A stretch of DNA of 64,000 nt from Enoplosus armatus. Lineage: Eukaryota; Chordata; Actinopteri; Centrarchiformes; Enoplosidae. A program made the translations under genes and the position numbers. The stretch spans positions 22,362,182 through 22,426,181 of the forward strand of contig NC_092193.1 in NCBI RefSeq assembly GCF_043641665.1. The letters run 5' to 3'. The notes below the pieces were generated by a model. That model made no database searches. It saw nothing but the letters and a program-made list of their open reading frames with translations, and was not told the DNA's origin. How positions within the stretch are numbered: the first letter of the stretch is position 1; each line of letters starts with the position of its first letter. Positions 32,366-43,128 of this stretch are shown here, one piece after another.

Positions 32366-34030
32366 ATTGTGCGTTCTCGTCCTCAAAGAAAACTGAGGAT
32401 GTTTTCAAAAATGCGACACACATAATGCTGCACTTATCGGTGTATAAAGGTTATACAACAATAATAACAATGGATCAAATGACTATAAAGGGGGGGGGGG
32501 GGGCGCTGGTAGTAAGGAAGCAACAGAGAATTAGCACCGACTCTGCAGTTCCCTTCAGCTTCAGTGTTTTAGCTCCTTGCAACTCGCTGTTGGGTTTTTT
32601 GTTTTTTTTGGGGGGGGGTTGGCCTTGCATCAACTCATCTCCAGCTGCAGCAGCCAGCTGTTTTCACTGTTCCACCACCTGTGCAGCACCAAACAGCAGG
32701 CAGACAAAGTCAGAGAGCTAGCTGGTGGAGCGCAGTGGAGCATTTAGCAGCTAAACAGACAGAGCTAGAAAAAAAGAAAAAAAAAAAGCAAATATTGGAC
32801 TTGAATTCATCCGGTAGAAACACAACTCAATGTTGTGGAATGCTAATGTTGTAAAGTGAATAGGTTATTGCTTGCTAACAATGCTCAACAACACAACTTC
32901 ATAGGATGGCGATGAGTTAGCTTTGCTTGCTAGCTTGCGCCGCTATCCTCAAACGGCCAAAATGAATTGGCTCGGCTTTAAATTCACTAGCTGACCGCCA
33001 ACGGTCGGGAAACTCATGGAGTCACCGTTGGCACACGTGGCGCCCAGTGCGGCGCTAACAGCAATTCCCAGTAGCACTGTGCTAGCGTCCATCGCCCAGT
33101 AGCTACGGGCCGTCACTCCACGTTGCGGTGAAGCTTGTGCTAATGATGTAGCACATGATGGCAAAATACTAGAAAAAAAATACAGCACTCTCATATGCTA
33201 ACATGCAATTTTACTAATGTTCTCAATTCGAATTGCTTCTTCACTTGCGTTATCAAAGCAACAGATATTCTCTCTTCATCTGCCACTCGTATACAGAACT
33301 TTTACTCTAGTTCAAACTGGTCATCTGTTCATCTGCAACTATTTTCCAGTCAATAATAAATATGAAATATTAAAGGGCATTCCAGCGATTTAGTATTGCA
33401 CTTCCATAAAGCTGGGTAATTTTTAAAAAGAATGCGGCAGAGGCCAAGGTATACTGGCTCTTTGTCCCCAGTAATGGTCAAGTTCAAACAACACTGAAAC
33501 CCACAATTTCCATGATGCAAATCAGTGCTGCTCTCTTAAGGCTGCTGTACTTCCAACAATGGCCCTGTATGAACCTGGACTGTGTCTGTCTGTGTTGTGT
33601 GTGTGTGTGTGTGTGTGTGACCGTTTGGATGTGCAGAAGAACGCAGAACATTAAATCCACATTAGAACCTGTCTGCAGATTGAAATAATCAGTGAAGTTA
33701 CGCTGCGGTGGGATCGCACTATTTAATAAACAAACAAAAAAAAGAAAACAGAATGGAAGATCAAGTTGTAGCCTAAAAGACACCGTTTGCCTATATTAGT
33801 GTGTGCGGCGTTTACAGACTGACGCTCTGTCGGACAGGCGGAGTTTTGGCATTGCCTATGTGAGGCAGAACGGGTCGCTCGTTTTTCATTTATTCTACGT
33901 TTGTTCTTTTTCTTTTTTTTTTTCTTCATCCTCTAGCTTTTCATACGTTTTTGGCCCGCCCGCTCGAAATACAATTTCTGCCTACGCCACCGTTCCAGTG
34001 AGCACTCTCTTGTCTTTTTAAAAAAAAAAA
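30685..34030. other. C5orf22 3' UTR and intergenic DNA
   Basis: The start is the 3' UTR of C5orf22. Possible poly(A) signals are AATAAA-type hexamers near 31330, but the actual site is not determined. The rest holds a (TTTG)n run at 31845-31874, (TA)n at 32137-32174, (GT)n at 32333-32361, poly-G at 32490-32502 and unassigned sequence. No gene recognised. Confidence 0.5.
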
Positions 34031-34204
34031 TTCCCTTCCACGGCTGTGGGCGTTTACATAGAGCACGTGAAGGCACCGTTTGGTCAACGTGCGCGCCTGT
34101 CTCTCTCCGCCCTGACTGTCACTAACAGCCAGCCGGCGGTGGCAGACGGTACACGGACGAAGCGACAGACAGACAAACAAACAAACAAACAAACGTCAGC
34201 CGCA

Positions 34205-37200
34205 ATGAAGGAAAACAGTTTGCCCCGAATATGTGTAATTATCTTGTGTGCGGCGGTTTTTATTGCCGTGCTAGTTGTCAACGCGTTGGCTGGAACGGGC
34301 AGAGGTGAGTTAAAACAACGTTATTCAGAGACACTCGCGTCTTCTCGCAGTGCGCCCGAGCCGAACGTAAAGATTTCTGAACTCTGTCCGACGCTAGCGC
34401 AGTTACTTTGTAACGCGTTTTAATGCGACATAACGTGTGAAGCAACGTTTGTTTTGTCTTTTACTTATACAACCGTGTTTTCACTGGTTACGAAACAGTT
34501 TTTTTTTTTACTGGGAGGGAGGCTCCCAGTTAATTATCTATTGCTGGCAACGTCGTTACCGTTGTTAGACAACAATGAGGAATTCTTTCCAGAACGTGCG
34601 CGTGTGACGTGAAGTTAGCATGTTTAGCCGCTAGCGTCAGTAGCGCTGTAGTTAGCACGGCAGACTAAAAATAATAACTTTGAAGTTTGAAGAGTCTTTG
34701 TTTAAAGAAGACGCGATCATGTTTCTTTTTTTTTTTAACTGTTCGTGGTGTTAACTATCTGAATGGGAAGTTAGTGCTCACGGCGTTAAAACGACTTGCA
34801 ACATCATCAGCAACGTGATAGTTTTTATTAGAACTACTTTCCACCAAAAGAAGTAGCGTCAATTAACTATGCTAAATAAATAAACTAATATACCAAATAA
34901 CTAAATACTATCAGGAGCACTTGCGGTGTCCCTACACCCACTGCGGGGGGGGGTCATTTAATGAAGCATCCATGGGTAAGTTAGGGTGTGGCATGAAAAT
35001 CCAAGCCAGCCTCTCACAAATGGATTCCAGCTGTTGATACACTGTAAGACATTTTATGTTATTTCAACTTGCAAATGGAAGTTCACCTGCTACCTTGAAA
35101 ACTCAACTTGAAGACAACATTTGTTTCAACTCGTTAATTAAAGTTCATCTAGTTGATATGACTACAATGTTCTAGTCGTCTCAACATTGTTTTTTAAGTT
35201 GTCTAAGTTGATTTGACTTTGTACTCAGAGTCAAAACAAAGACTAACCTTACATTATCAGTGCAAGAACACCTTATTTACCTCGTCAAACAAACTCACAT
35301 TTTGATATTATTATAACTCATACTTTCAAGTTCTATATTTATATAACTTGCCATGTCAACTTAAGAGGATTTACATTTTAAATATGTTTCAACTTAGATG
35401 TATAAGTTATATTGACTGATTATTGCAAGTTTGCTTGATTTATTAATCACAATTAATAGTTGCAGCGCATTTGTTCATAAATATAATTTATTCTAAAAAC
35501 CAATGAACTTTGATCTCAAACCGGCCTTCACAACACAGATGATCAATATCATAAGATCAACAAGAACAATGTTGCACATCGTTGCACATGCCTACGTCAA
35601 GGCACTTGAGTGTTTACACATTGGTCCCACAGTTTCCAGTCTAATAAAATCTATATACTGAATATGAAGAACAAGGTACATTGTAAAATATTTCCCAAAT
35701 ACTGCCAAAACTGTAATTGACAATAGGTCAGATGAAGAAAGAGAAATAAGGGATTACTGAGAGCTTTTATGAACCATACAATAAACTTCCTTGACTAGAT
35801 AGAAGATTCTTTTAAAACAATTCTAAAATAAATGTGTTGGTTCATTATGAAAGTTACTTCCTCAAAACAAGCCTTCGTGTCCAATCAACAGTCCAACCTG
35901 CATTCCTTTTATGATCACATCAAGGGTTTCTCCATGAGCCTAATGACAAAGACACACACATCTTAACTGACATTTCCAAATTTTAAGCATCACTGCCAGT
36001 CAAAGAAAATACATAAAATATGCTAAATGAGTTCTAATTTTCCAGTGGTTACTTTATGCTGCTACGTTTTAAATGTAATACAATTGAAATAAATACAGGG
36101 CAAAGAGCAAGGTCAGCACTTCTGCAGTCATTATTGCCATTGCTAACTTAACCCATAGTAATACTTACAAGTTCTGTAACTATGAGCATTACATTGGCTA
36201 TGGCAAAACCTCGAATTAAGCAAGTGAAAACTGTGTATAAAATCAGTTAAGGGCAGCCGTTCTTCTGTTTTGGTTTGTGTCCTCCAGGAAAAAAAAAAAG
36301 ACAAGAGTACGTATATATGATACCCAAGCTAGAATCCTAATTTTAGTGCACATTATTGGTAATAGTTTCTCCATACAATAATTGCCTCCTTTTGAAGACA
36401 CTGCAGGACACCACTCGGGGTCAACCTTCTTCCAGGTGCTACAGCAGCTTTGTATGCTTCCAACAGACTTGGAACCATGGCATCCAGTCCTTCTAGGAAT
36501 GACTCCAGCAGGTCTTTGGTGACAATTCTGCTGAACTCGGCCCATCGCTGAAACAGACAGAACAAAACAACAGACAAAAGACAGGCGTGAGAGAAAATAA
36601 GAGCAGCATGTAACAGCTGTAGCAATTGAAACAAAGAAATCATAAATACACCTGCAAGAAAGAGTACACACTTTATGTTGTGGAAGAAGTATTCATATCC
36701 TATAGTTCAGTAAAAGTACTAATACCACATTGAAAATACTCCACTGCAAGTTCAAGTCCAGCATTATCAGCAAACTTAAGGAACTTAAAGCGGAAGTCTT
36801 CCCATTGCAGTAAAATGTTTCCTCTTTGTATGTTTTTTTTTTAGCTGAAGTTTCAACTTCATGTATAAGTTATATTGACAGACTATTGCAAGTTTGCTTG
36901 CAAAGTAAGTCAGACATATGTAGTGGAGTGGTTTTAAAGATTACAGGGCAGAAAACGATGCTTGGGGTGATTCAGAATTAAATTCACAGTGTTTAGGTTC
37001 ACTTTCTTATTGCATAGTTGTCATAGTAAAATGAATGAGTCGTTTAGCGGTGTAGTTCGTTACGGAGCCACATCGTAACGTACGGTAATGTTACGCAACG
37101 TGAGGTTTGAAAAAGAAATTACACGACACTTACCATCATAATGAAAAGAAACGTTGGTTATTTCATAATAAATCAAGTGGAGCTGTACGCTCTGCCATTT

Positions 37201-39616
37201 CTCCTCGCTGTGTGTCTCAGTGCTGACCTTCAGACCCCCCCCCATTGCAATTGAAGCTACCACAGAAATACATTTATCCAACATTTCACAGTCTTCTCTT
37301 CCACTAATCAGATCATGACCCCTCAAATTTATCAGGTGACCCCTGCAAAGGGCCCAACCCCCTAGTTTGGGAGCCACTTGACTTAACTATTTAACAGTCT
37401 AAGTACTACTTTGAATGAAGCGGTCTCACCAACTCATGAACGACGGTTCTTTATTTTTTAAAATGACGCCCCTATGCTCTTGCACACAACTGCACTAGCA
37501 TCTGAGAAGCTACGAAACAGGGAGAAGAGGCCGACTTTGAATGTCGTGTTTACAAACTGAAAAATCCTACTCGTTCTCCCTTTTAAAGTAAAGGCTCTGA
37601 TTACTTCTTCCACCACTGTACTTAAGCAGGGAACACTGTTGACCTGACCTCAACCCCATCCAACACCTTTTGGATGAACCGAGCGAGTCGGATATCACGA
37701 TTTTGGCTTCCCGCAACTGAATGAACGCGATGGGCTGCGATATTGACGTTTAAAATGCGTCCTCCGCTCATAGAAAACTCCACTGAATGTCAAATCAAGC
37801 GCTTCCTAAACTAAAACAGCCAGCCACCAGGGGGTGCGATTGAGATGTTTCGGCTTCACTTTTGAGGAAGTGCATGCTTTGCTTTTAGGGAGCGGTCAAA
37901 TGTCCTGGAGGTTGTGGCTGCAGTGCAGAGTAAAAGAGTAAAATACAACAAGAGAGCAGACGGGCAAAACGAAAGTCAAACATTTGGAGCAGGAGGCGAA
38001 GAGTCCCATCATCCCTTGTTTTGGAAGTATTTTGGATTTAGGGCAAGTGATGTTAAGAACAAATCACATGCAAGGAGTGGAAAACACCACGAACTGCAGC
38101 GCGACGAAAGCATGAATATAACGTCTCTGTTGTCTTCCAGGTCCCTTCCACTCCACTACAGGCAATGTGTCGGCCCGCTATGAGACAAACATCACTCCGG
38201 CCGGCTGGACCTTCTCTATCTGGGGCGTCATCTATACCTGGCTCACCCTGATGGTCATATACATCACTACATATGTATTCAGAGGGTAAGCTAGCATGAA
38301 ACTAGATAATATTTACTAACGCAGATGTAATCTGGTCTGATGGGACTCATCAGTCAGAGCAACACGCAGATGAAACTGACACTTCTCTGTCTGTGAATAG
38401 ATCCTGGGCTCAGTGTCTGCTGCCCTACACCTTCTACTTTTGCTGGCTGTCCAACATGGTGATGAACGTGACATGGCTGCTGCTGTGGGACAGAGAGTAT
38501 GTCTTCTACTTCTATCATTCATTCACGCAATTACATGGAAAACCTTCAAAACGACGACAGGGTTAGGGCCACTAAGGCCGAGGGGAGGGCAAGGAGGAGG
38601 GATGTTTTTACATTTCGGCAGTGATGTACTACCATTGAGAGGAAGTAGTGTAAATAAAGGAGAGCATTTGATGTGTATTTCTGATGAAACTGCAAATATA
38701 AATGATATATTCTTATCCGTTCACCCCACAAACAAAAGATATCGGTCTCTGTAGTTTTCTGCCTTCAATACTACGGAGGTGAATTGAATTTCAAACAGCT
38801 TTCCAGAAACAGTGGAACTACCACATGCCAAAGAAATAGTCCCTATGAAAACTGTTGACCGTGTGTTCTGTCAATTATGTGGAATCAAAGAGACACGATT
38901 TCTGGAAAGACGCGTTGCTGTTGCATTTTTAAATATGAGCCGTTGACCTCCATCGTAGAAGGAAGGAGCGACGGATATCTTAAAACATGCCCGAATAAAA
39001 GCTAAATATCTGTAGGAAAATGAGCAAATATGTTTTTTAGTTATTTGGGTGAACTGAACCTTTTTAGATCACGATTAGATGGGAATTAGTGTAGAAATGA
39101 ATGATTGTTTTACAAATGGATTGGTTGCCCTCTTTATTCTTACCTGCAAATATTATTAGTTTGATTATAATTTGATGTTTAGTTCAGTTTTTTTTGCCTC
39201 ATTATTGATGAGCATAAGAAATAAGTTCCACATGGCGTGATACAATTAGTGAAACGTGATCATGGCTAGAAATATGAAAGAAGAGGGGGGCCCTCGTGGC
39301 GCTCTAAAAATCCCAGCGGAAGTTAATGATTACTCCCGGCAGAGTTCATTTTATCAGCTATCTCTGGATTGTCCTCTCGTAATAGACCACTTGACACTGA
39401 GCGTGCTGATACGATGCGTTCACTGCCCCCTCTCTCTTTTCCTCTCTCTCCCTCTTGTCTTGAAGGTTGATGCTGGCGGCTCTGGTTGTATTAATCATGA
39501 TAGCGATGACCAACTACAGCGCTCTGTTCCTCTGCTGCTTCGCCACAGACTACTATGGACTCTGGTTGCAGACCTACCACCGCAAAGACCTGTTCTGCCT
39601 CAGAGTACTGGTACGG

Positions 39617-39710
<94 letters not shown>

Positions 39711-40551
39711 ATGGATGGATGTTACCTCAGACATACACTCTGTCCCATGTGAGTGATGCCGTCTTTGTGCTTATAAACGTTCAGGTCCAGAACGGTTTGG
39801 CTCTCTACACCACATGGACATCCATCGCCTCCCTGATCAACTTCTCACTGGTCCTCCACCTGTGGGGCGTGGACAGGGTCACCGCAGCGACAGCTTCTCT
39901 GTGCATCCTGTTTGCGGAGGTGGTGGGCTGGTAAGCTCTGATTGGGCGAGCATTTACCATGTGACGCTAGCAGATTCGCTGGCTTTTTAGTTTGGACTGA
40001 AATGCTGGTCTCAGCAGCAGCATCACCTGGGGTTAACCGTTTGTCTTTGTGTGCAGGTTCATCCTCGAGAACTGGGTGCTGGACCGCTGGGTGCGTAACA
40101 TCCTGACCGTCTACCCCGTGGTGATTGTGGCCCTGGTCGGAAACATCTTCAAACATTTCAACCCAGACGATCCCACTCCAAATTCCGTGTTTATGGGTGA
40201 GTTTAGCATAAACTGGATCACTCAACCAACACCCGCGACCTCACCAGCACCAGCCAACCACTTCCATCTTTGTAGCGTAGCCTAACAAGCTAACTACGTG
40301 ACTTTTCATCTGACCTCTGCTGAATGTGCACATTAAGGCTGCCTTTATGTCCATTCTTAATCATTAAGTTCTGGTGGTTTGTCCTGTTTTCCGCCCTACC
40401 AGTCGTGCTGCTGGTGTTGGCCTGTGTCCTGCTGGTTTTCCGAGTCTGCACGGTCATCTGGAGAAACATCAGGCGCCCCCTCCACTCCCCGGGCTCGGCG
40501 CGGCTGATGATCTCGCCCCTCGACGGCAGCAAATTCAAGATCTTCACCTAA
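34205..40551 (+). CDS. multi-pass membrane protein with TspO/MBR-like motif (7 exons)
   Basis: Coding exons: 34205-34304, 38141-38285, 38401-38496, 39466-39610, 39785-39930, 40057-40196, 40403-40551, with GT-AG introns and a continuous frame, giving 306 residues. The N-terminus (about residues 8-29) is a hydrophobic signal anchor. A glycosylatable loop (NVS, NIT) precedes [15 protein letters not shown] (residues 51-65), which resembles the start of the TspO/MBR (tryptophan-rich sensory protein) fold. Further hydrophobic segments follow in every exon (for example [68 protein letters not shown]). The tail is cytosolic-like and basic (WRNIRRP...[10 protein letters not shown]). I infer about seven to eight membrane spans. 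The function is unknown to me and the TspO relation is inferred from the motif. Intron 1 (3.8 kb) holds repeats and a candidate minus-strand exon. The 5' leader carries an ACAA-repeat (34171-34192). Confidence 0.85.
35040..35270 (+). repeat. TCAACTT-rich repeat in intron 1 of the TspO-like gene
   Basis: AT-rich DNA with alternating TTTCAACTTGCAAA, CTTGAAAACTCAACTTGAAG and TAAGTTGTCTAAGTTGATTT units. This style is typical of non-autonomous DNA elements common in fish. A second, short matching segment (GTATAAGTTATATTGAC...TTGCAAGTTTGCTTG) occurs at about 35399-35440 and again at 36859-36900, bracketing 1.4 kb. Confidence 0.45.
36353..36547 (-). CDS. candidate exon of unknown protein inside the TspO-like gene intron
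   Basis: On the minus strand a good acceptor (pyrimidine-rich TGTCTGTTTCAG) ends at 36548 and an open frame of 64 codons follows to a stop at 36353. The peptide begins [20 protein letters not shown] and is rich in regular helix-like composition, unlike the repeat-generated frames around it. It reminds me, without certainty, of the repeated C-terminal cassettes found in fish SAMD3-like proteins and mobile-element genes. No start codon or other exons were identified. It could be an exon fragment carried by a transposon or a pseudogene. Confidence 0.25.
   Translation of the reverse strand, partial: RWAEFSRIVTKDLLESFLEGLDAMVPSLLEAYKAAVAPGRRLTPSGVLQCLQKEAIIVWRNYYQ
37687..37868 (-). repeat. hAT-like element fragment with CTCF-like motif
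   Basis: The reverse complement matches 55195-55360 almost throughout: GAAGCCGAAACATCT, CACCCCCTGGTGGCTGGCTG, TTTTAGTTTAGGAAGCGCTT, ACGCATTTTAAACGTCAATA, GGGAAGCCAAAATCGTGAT. Only the internal part is present here. The CCAGCCACCAGGGGGTGCG block at 37820-37838 fits the CTCF core. Confidence 0.6.
39619..39709 (+). repeat. (GT)45 microsatellite beside a splice donor
   Basis: About 90 bases of uninterrupted GT begin eight bases after the donor of coding exon 4 of the TspO-like gene (exon end 39610, donor GTACGG), and end in a short GGAT repeat. The microsatellite fills most of the 174-base intron. Confidence 0.95.
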
Positions 40552-41082
40552 ACGGCACGTCCTGTCCCGCTGTGGCCTTCGAACTCTCAGCCCCCAGACG
40601 CCACTCTCACTAGGTTACATTTTCACCCAAGCCACTGCCACGCTAAAGGGTAAATGTGCTGTGGGGTCATTCTTGTGAAGGTATTACACTAGTCATGGGT
40701 TCCATTTCTTGGAGTGTAATGTTTGAAATTGGCTTGAAAATGTATTAAGAGTCTGTAATGGGAAGGCTGGAAAACGTCTCTCCTGTCAGACCGCTCAATG
40801 CGACTATATGTCTACATGCAAAGCACTTTTTATACACACGCATGTGATTTGATTGTTCTGTATTGCTGTTTTTTGGCTGTTTTTATTGTTTTCTAAATGT
40901 TATGTGTATCCATGCACTGACAATAGACTTTATACTTGTCAATATGTATGTTGGCTTTTTGACTTTCATTTTGAACAAGTAAACAGTCGTCTTTTCTACA
41001 CACACGTCATAATCTCTTTCTGATTTGCCAATTAAAGCCTTGATTTTCACATGGAATGCAGTCTGGTTTCCTGTCAAATAAA
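40552..41082 (+). other. 3' UTR of the TspO-like gene
   Basis: Non-coding DNA follows the stop at 40549-40551. Poly(A) signals consistent with the gene end are ATTAAA at 41031-41036 and AATAAA at 41077-41082. Which one is used is not known. Confidence 0.45.
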
Positions 41083-41540
41083 ATGGTAGGTACAGTAGGA
41101 CAAACGTTTCCCCACCGTACAGACACAGCCACCGCCACATCCACACGAGTACTGGGGATGGAGATTGGTGCCGGGTGTGTATGTAGATGCTCTTAGACAT
41201 AATAACAAGAATCCCAGATCCCAGAAGTAGCGCCCACATGGAAGAGTCACTGGATCCTTCAGAAGATCCAGCAAGGTTTAGATCTTCCCCTTCCCAGTGA
41301 TGGCGCACGTCTGAGAGTTTCACTTCCTCGCAACGGAGAAAGACACGCTGCATCGGCCGATCCAAGCCAAAGCTGTTCCTGGGGTCCATGTTCGCTTGCT
41401 GAGCTACATCAAACGCGAACGTCAAGAGAGAGGGACCAGGAAACGTGGACAAGTGGAATAGACCACTGTCTGAGAGCAGATGTGTGCGGAGGACATTTTC
41501 AGGTCCTGCTTCATTCCAGAAAGAAGAGGAACCTGAACTT
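40883..41540 (-). CDS. unrecognised minus-strand open frame with one hydrophobic segment
   Basis: A frame open over 189 codons from an ATG at 41452 (and further upstream to about 41540, where a TTCAG acceptor-like site lies). The first half is ordinary in composition (SLLTFAFDVAQQANMDPRNS), followed by a hydrophobic segment (MWALLLGSGILVIM), with some helix-like charged sequence after it. The 3' half overlaps the 3' UTR of the plus-strand gene. In another frame the peptide LDLLKDPVTLPCG at about 41233-41271 resembles the beginning of a RING exon of fish TRIM/NLR proteins. I cannot tell whether either is real. Confidence 0.2.
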
Positions 41541-41903
41541 ACAACAACTGTTAAGCCCTCTGTTATGTAATGAAGGGACAGAATATGTCACAAGGGGGGG
41601 GGGGGGGGGGGGCACCAGGCATGGAGGAAGTTCCCAATGCCCGAACCAGCTTGAGCATTTATTAAAGGGCATACAACACACTCTAGTGCAGTGGTTCCCA
41701 ACATGGTTCACGCCACAAATGCATGTGAACCAGACCCAGAAAGCAGCACATACATACTTACATACTTTTACACGCCTGAATTATTGCTTTTGTTGTCATA
41801 AGCATTTAAAGCCACAATTTTTTTTTTTTGACGTGAACACTGAAAGTGGAAAGTTGATGTCATGGCTCTGTTGCTCAGAGTGCATTTTGTTTGCTTTGCA
41901 TTC

Positions 41904-41920
41904 CTGCCCCCTAGTGGTCA
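41904..41920 (-). promoter_or_regulatory. CTCF-like motif
   Basis: CTGCCCCCTAGTGGTCA reads on the minus strand as TGACCACTAGGGGGCAG, which agrees closely with the CTCF core. It lies about 1.2 kb upstream of arpc5. Motif evidence only. Confidence 0.4.
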
Positions 41921-42933
41921 CACTTGCTTAATGCTGATTTAAATGACATTTATGTTATCCATGTTTTGTGAAATGAGCCCTAACATGGGGCTGGGAAAAT
42001 TCACCTTGCTTTGAGATTTTAAATCATATTTAGGAGGCACAGCTATGATTTAACAATAATAATTCGACACAGTAGACTAAAAACATATTCTGACAGAACG
42101 GTGCCAGACGGTCCGGAGGGGGAATTAGTAGGAGTGCAATAATTATATGATACAGATGCCACAGCGAGAGTTGAGATCAACTTGAGCAAAAGAGACTTGT
42201 TGCTGATGTGGTGCAACATCTGAACACTTGGGGCGTATACAACATTCCAGAGGTCCTTTGTCTTTCATTATGATAGAAAATTGGTGGATGTGTTGCAGTC
42301 AGTTCCAATGTTGGCCAGACAAACATGTCAAAGGCTGGTTGCCATATCTTAACAAATCCCTCCCTTGAAGTGTGGGTCAGTTTTTCCAGAGGGAGTGTGT
42401 CTCCTTATACCAAATCCCCCAGCGCAGGGGTGTCCTCGGAAATCCAGAATTTAAGAATAGTCTTTCGTGCTATATTTATATAGCTCCAAGTCATGTCCAA
42501 TCAAGGTGATCGCCTCGTCTTTCCCTTGTCTCCACGATGCTTGTGTCATTGCACGCTTCCAAAAAGAGAAAGCTTAATATTTTCTTCCGCTTTATTGGAC
42601 TTTTTTTTACTTTAAATGTACAGAACTTAATACTATTTATACGTGACATTCACCACTTTTTTTCTTTTACCATAGAGATACACTGTACGTCTAGCGGTGG
42701 TCTGAACATCTTATCTGACCTTAGCGTGCCTAGATAGAATGAATAAGTTCCTTCTGGTGGTGGGGTATGAAAGTAAATGTAGGTGTCTAGGAAAGAAGGG
42801 AACTAATATCAGTACTAAAGGAACATAATATTACGTCAGGAGTTCTTCTCAGAAAGGCATTATGGGGACATAATGAAATAGAAACGTGTTGTTTGTTTTT
42901 GTCCCGCCAATCTACTGCCACACATTATCCAGT

Positions 42934-42948
42934 CCACCAGGTGGCGCT
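42934..42948 (+). promoter_or_regulatory. CTCF-like motif upstream of arpc5
   Basis: CCACCAGGTGGCGCT matches the CTCF core well and lies about 195 bases upstream of the arpc5 start codon. It has the opposite orientation to the site at 41904-41920. Motif evidence only. Confidence 0.45.
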
Positions 42949-43128
42949 AATGAAGCTGCACGCTGCTTTACCACCCGCCAATAACTCCAAAGAGAAAGAG
43001 GAGAGCGTCACCGACGAAGTGCGGAAGTAGTGGCAGCGCTGCCGGGAAGTGGACAGCACAGCTACTTTGAGCCTGCGGTCCGTGACGCTGAAGTTTGCGC
43101 GGAAACAGCCCTCGCCGTCGTGTCCAAA

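Larger units (their letters stand above)
41083..43010. other. intergenic between the TspO-like gene and arpc5
   Basis: Apart from the low-confidence minus-strand frame, this holds a run of 19 G at 41594-41612, CTCF-like motifs at 41904-41920 and 42934-42948, and unassigned AT-rich DNA. Confidence 0.5.
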
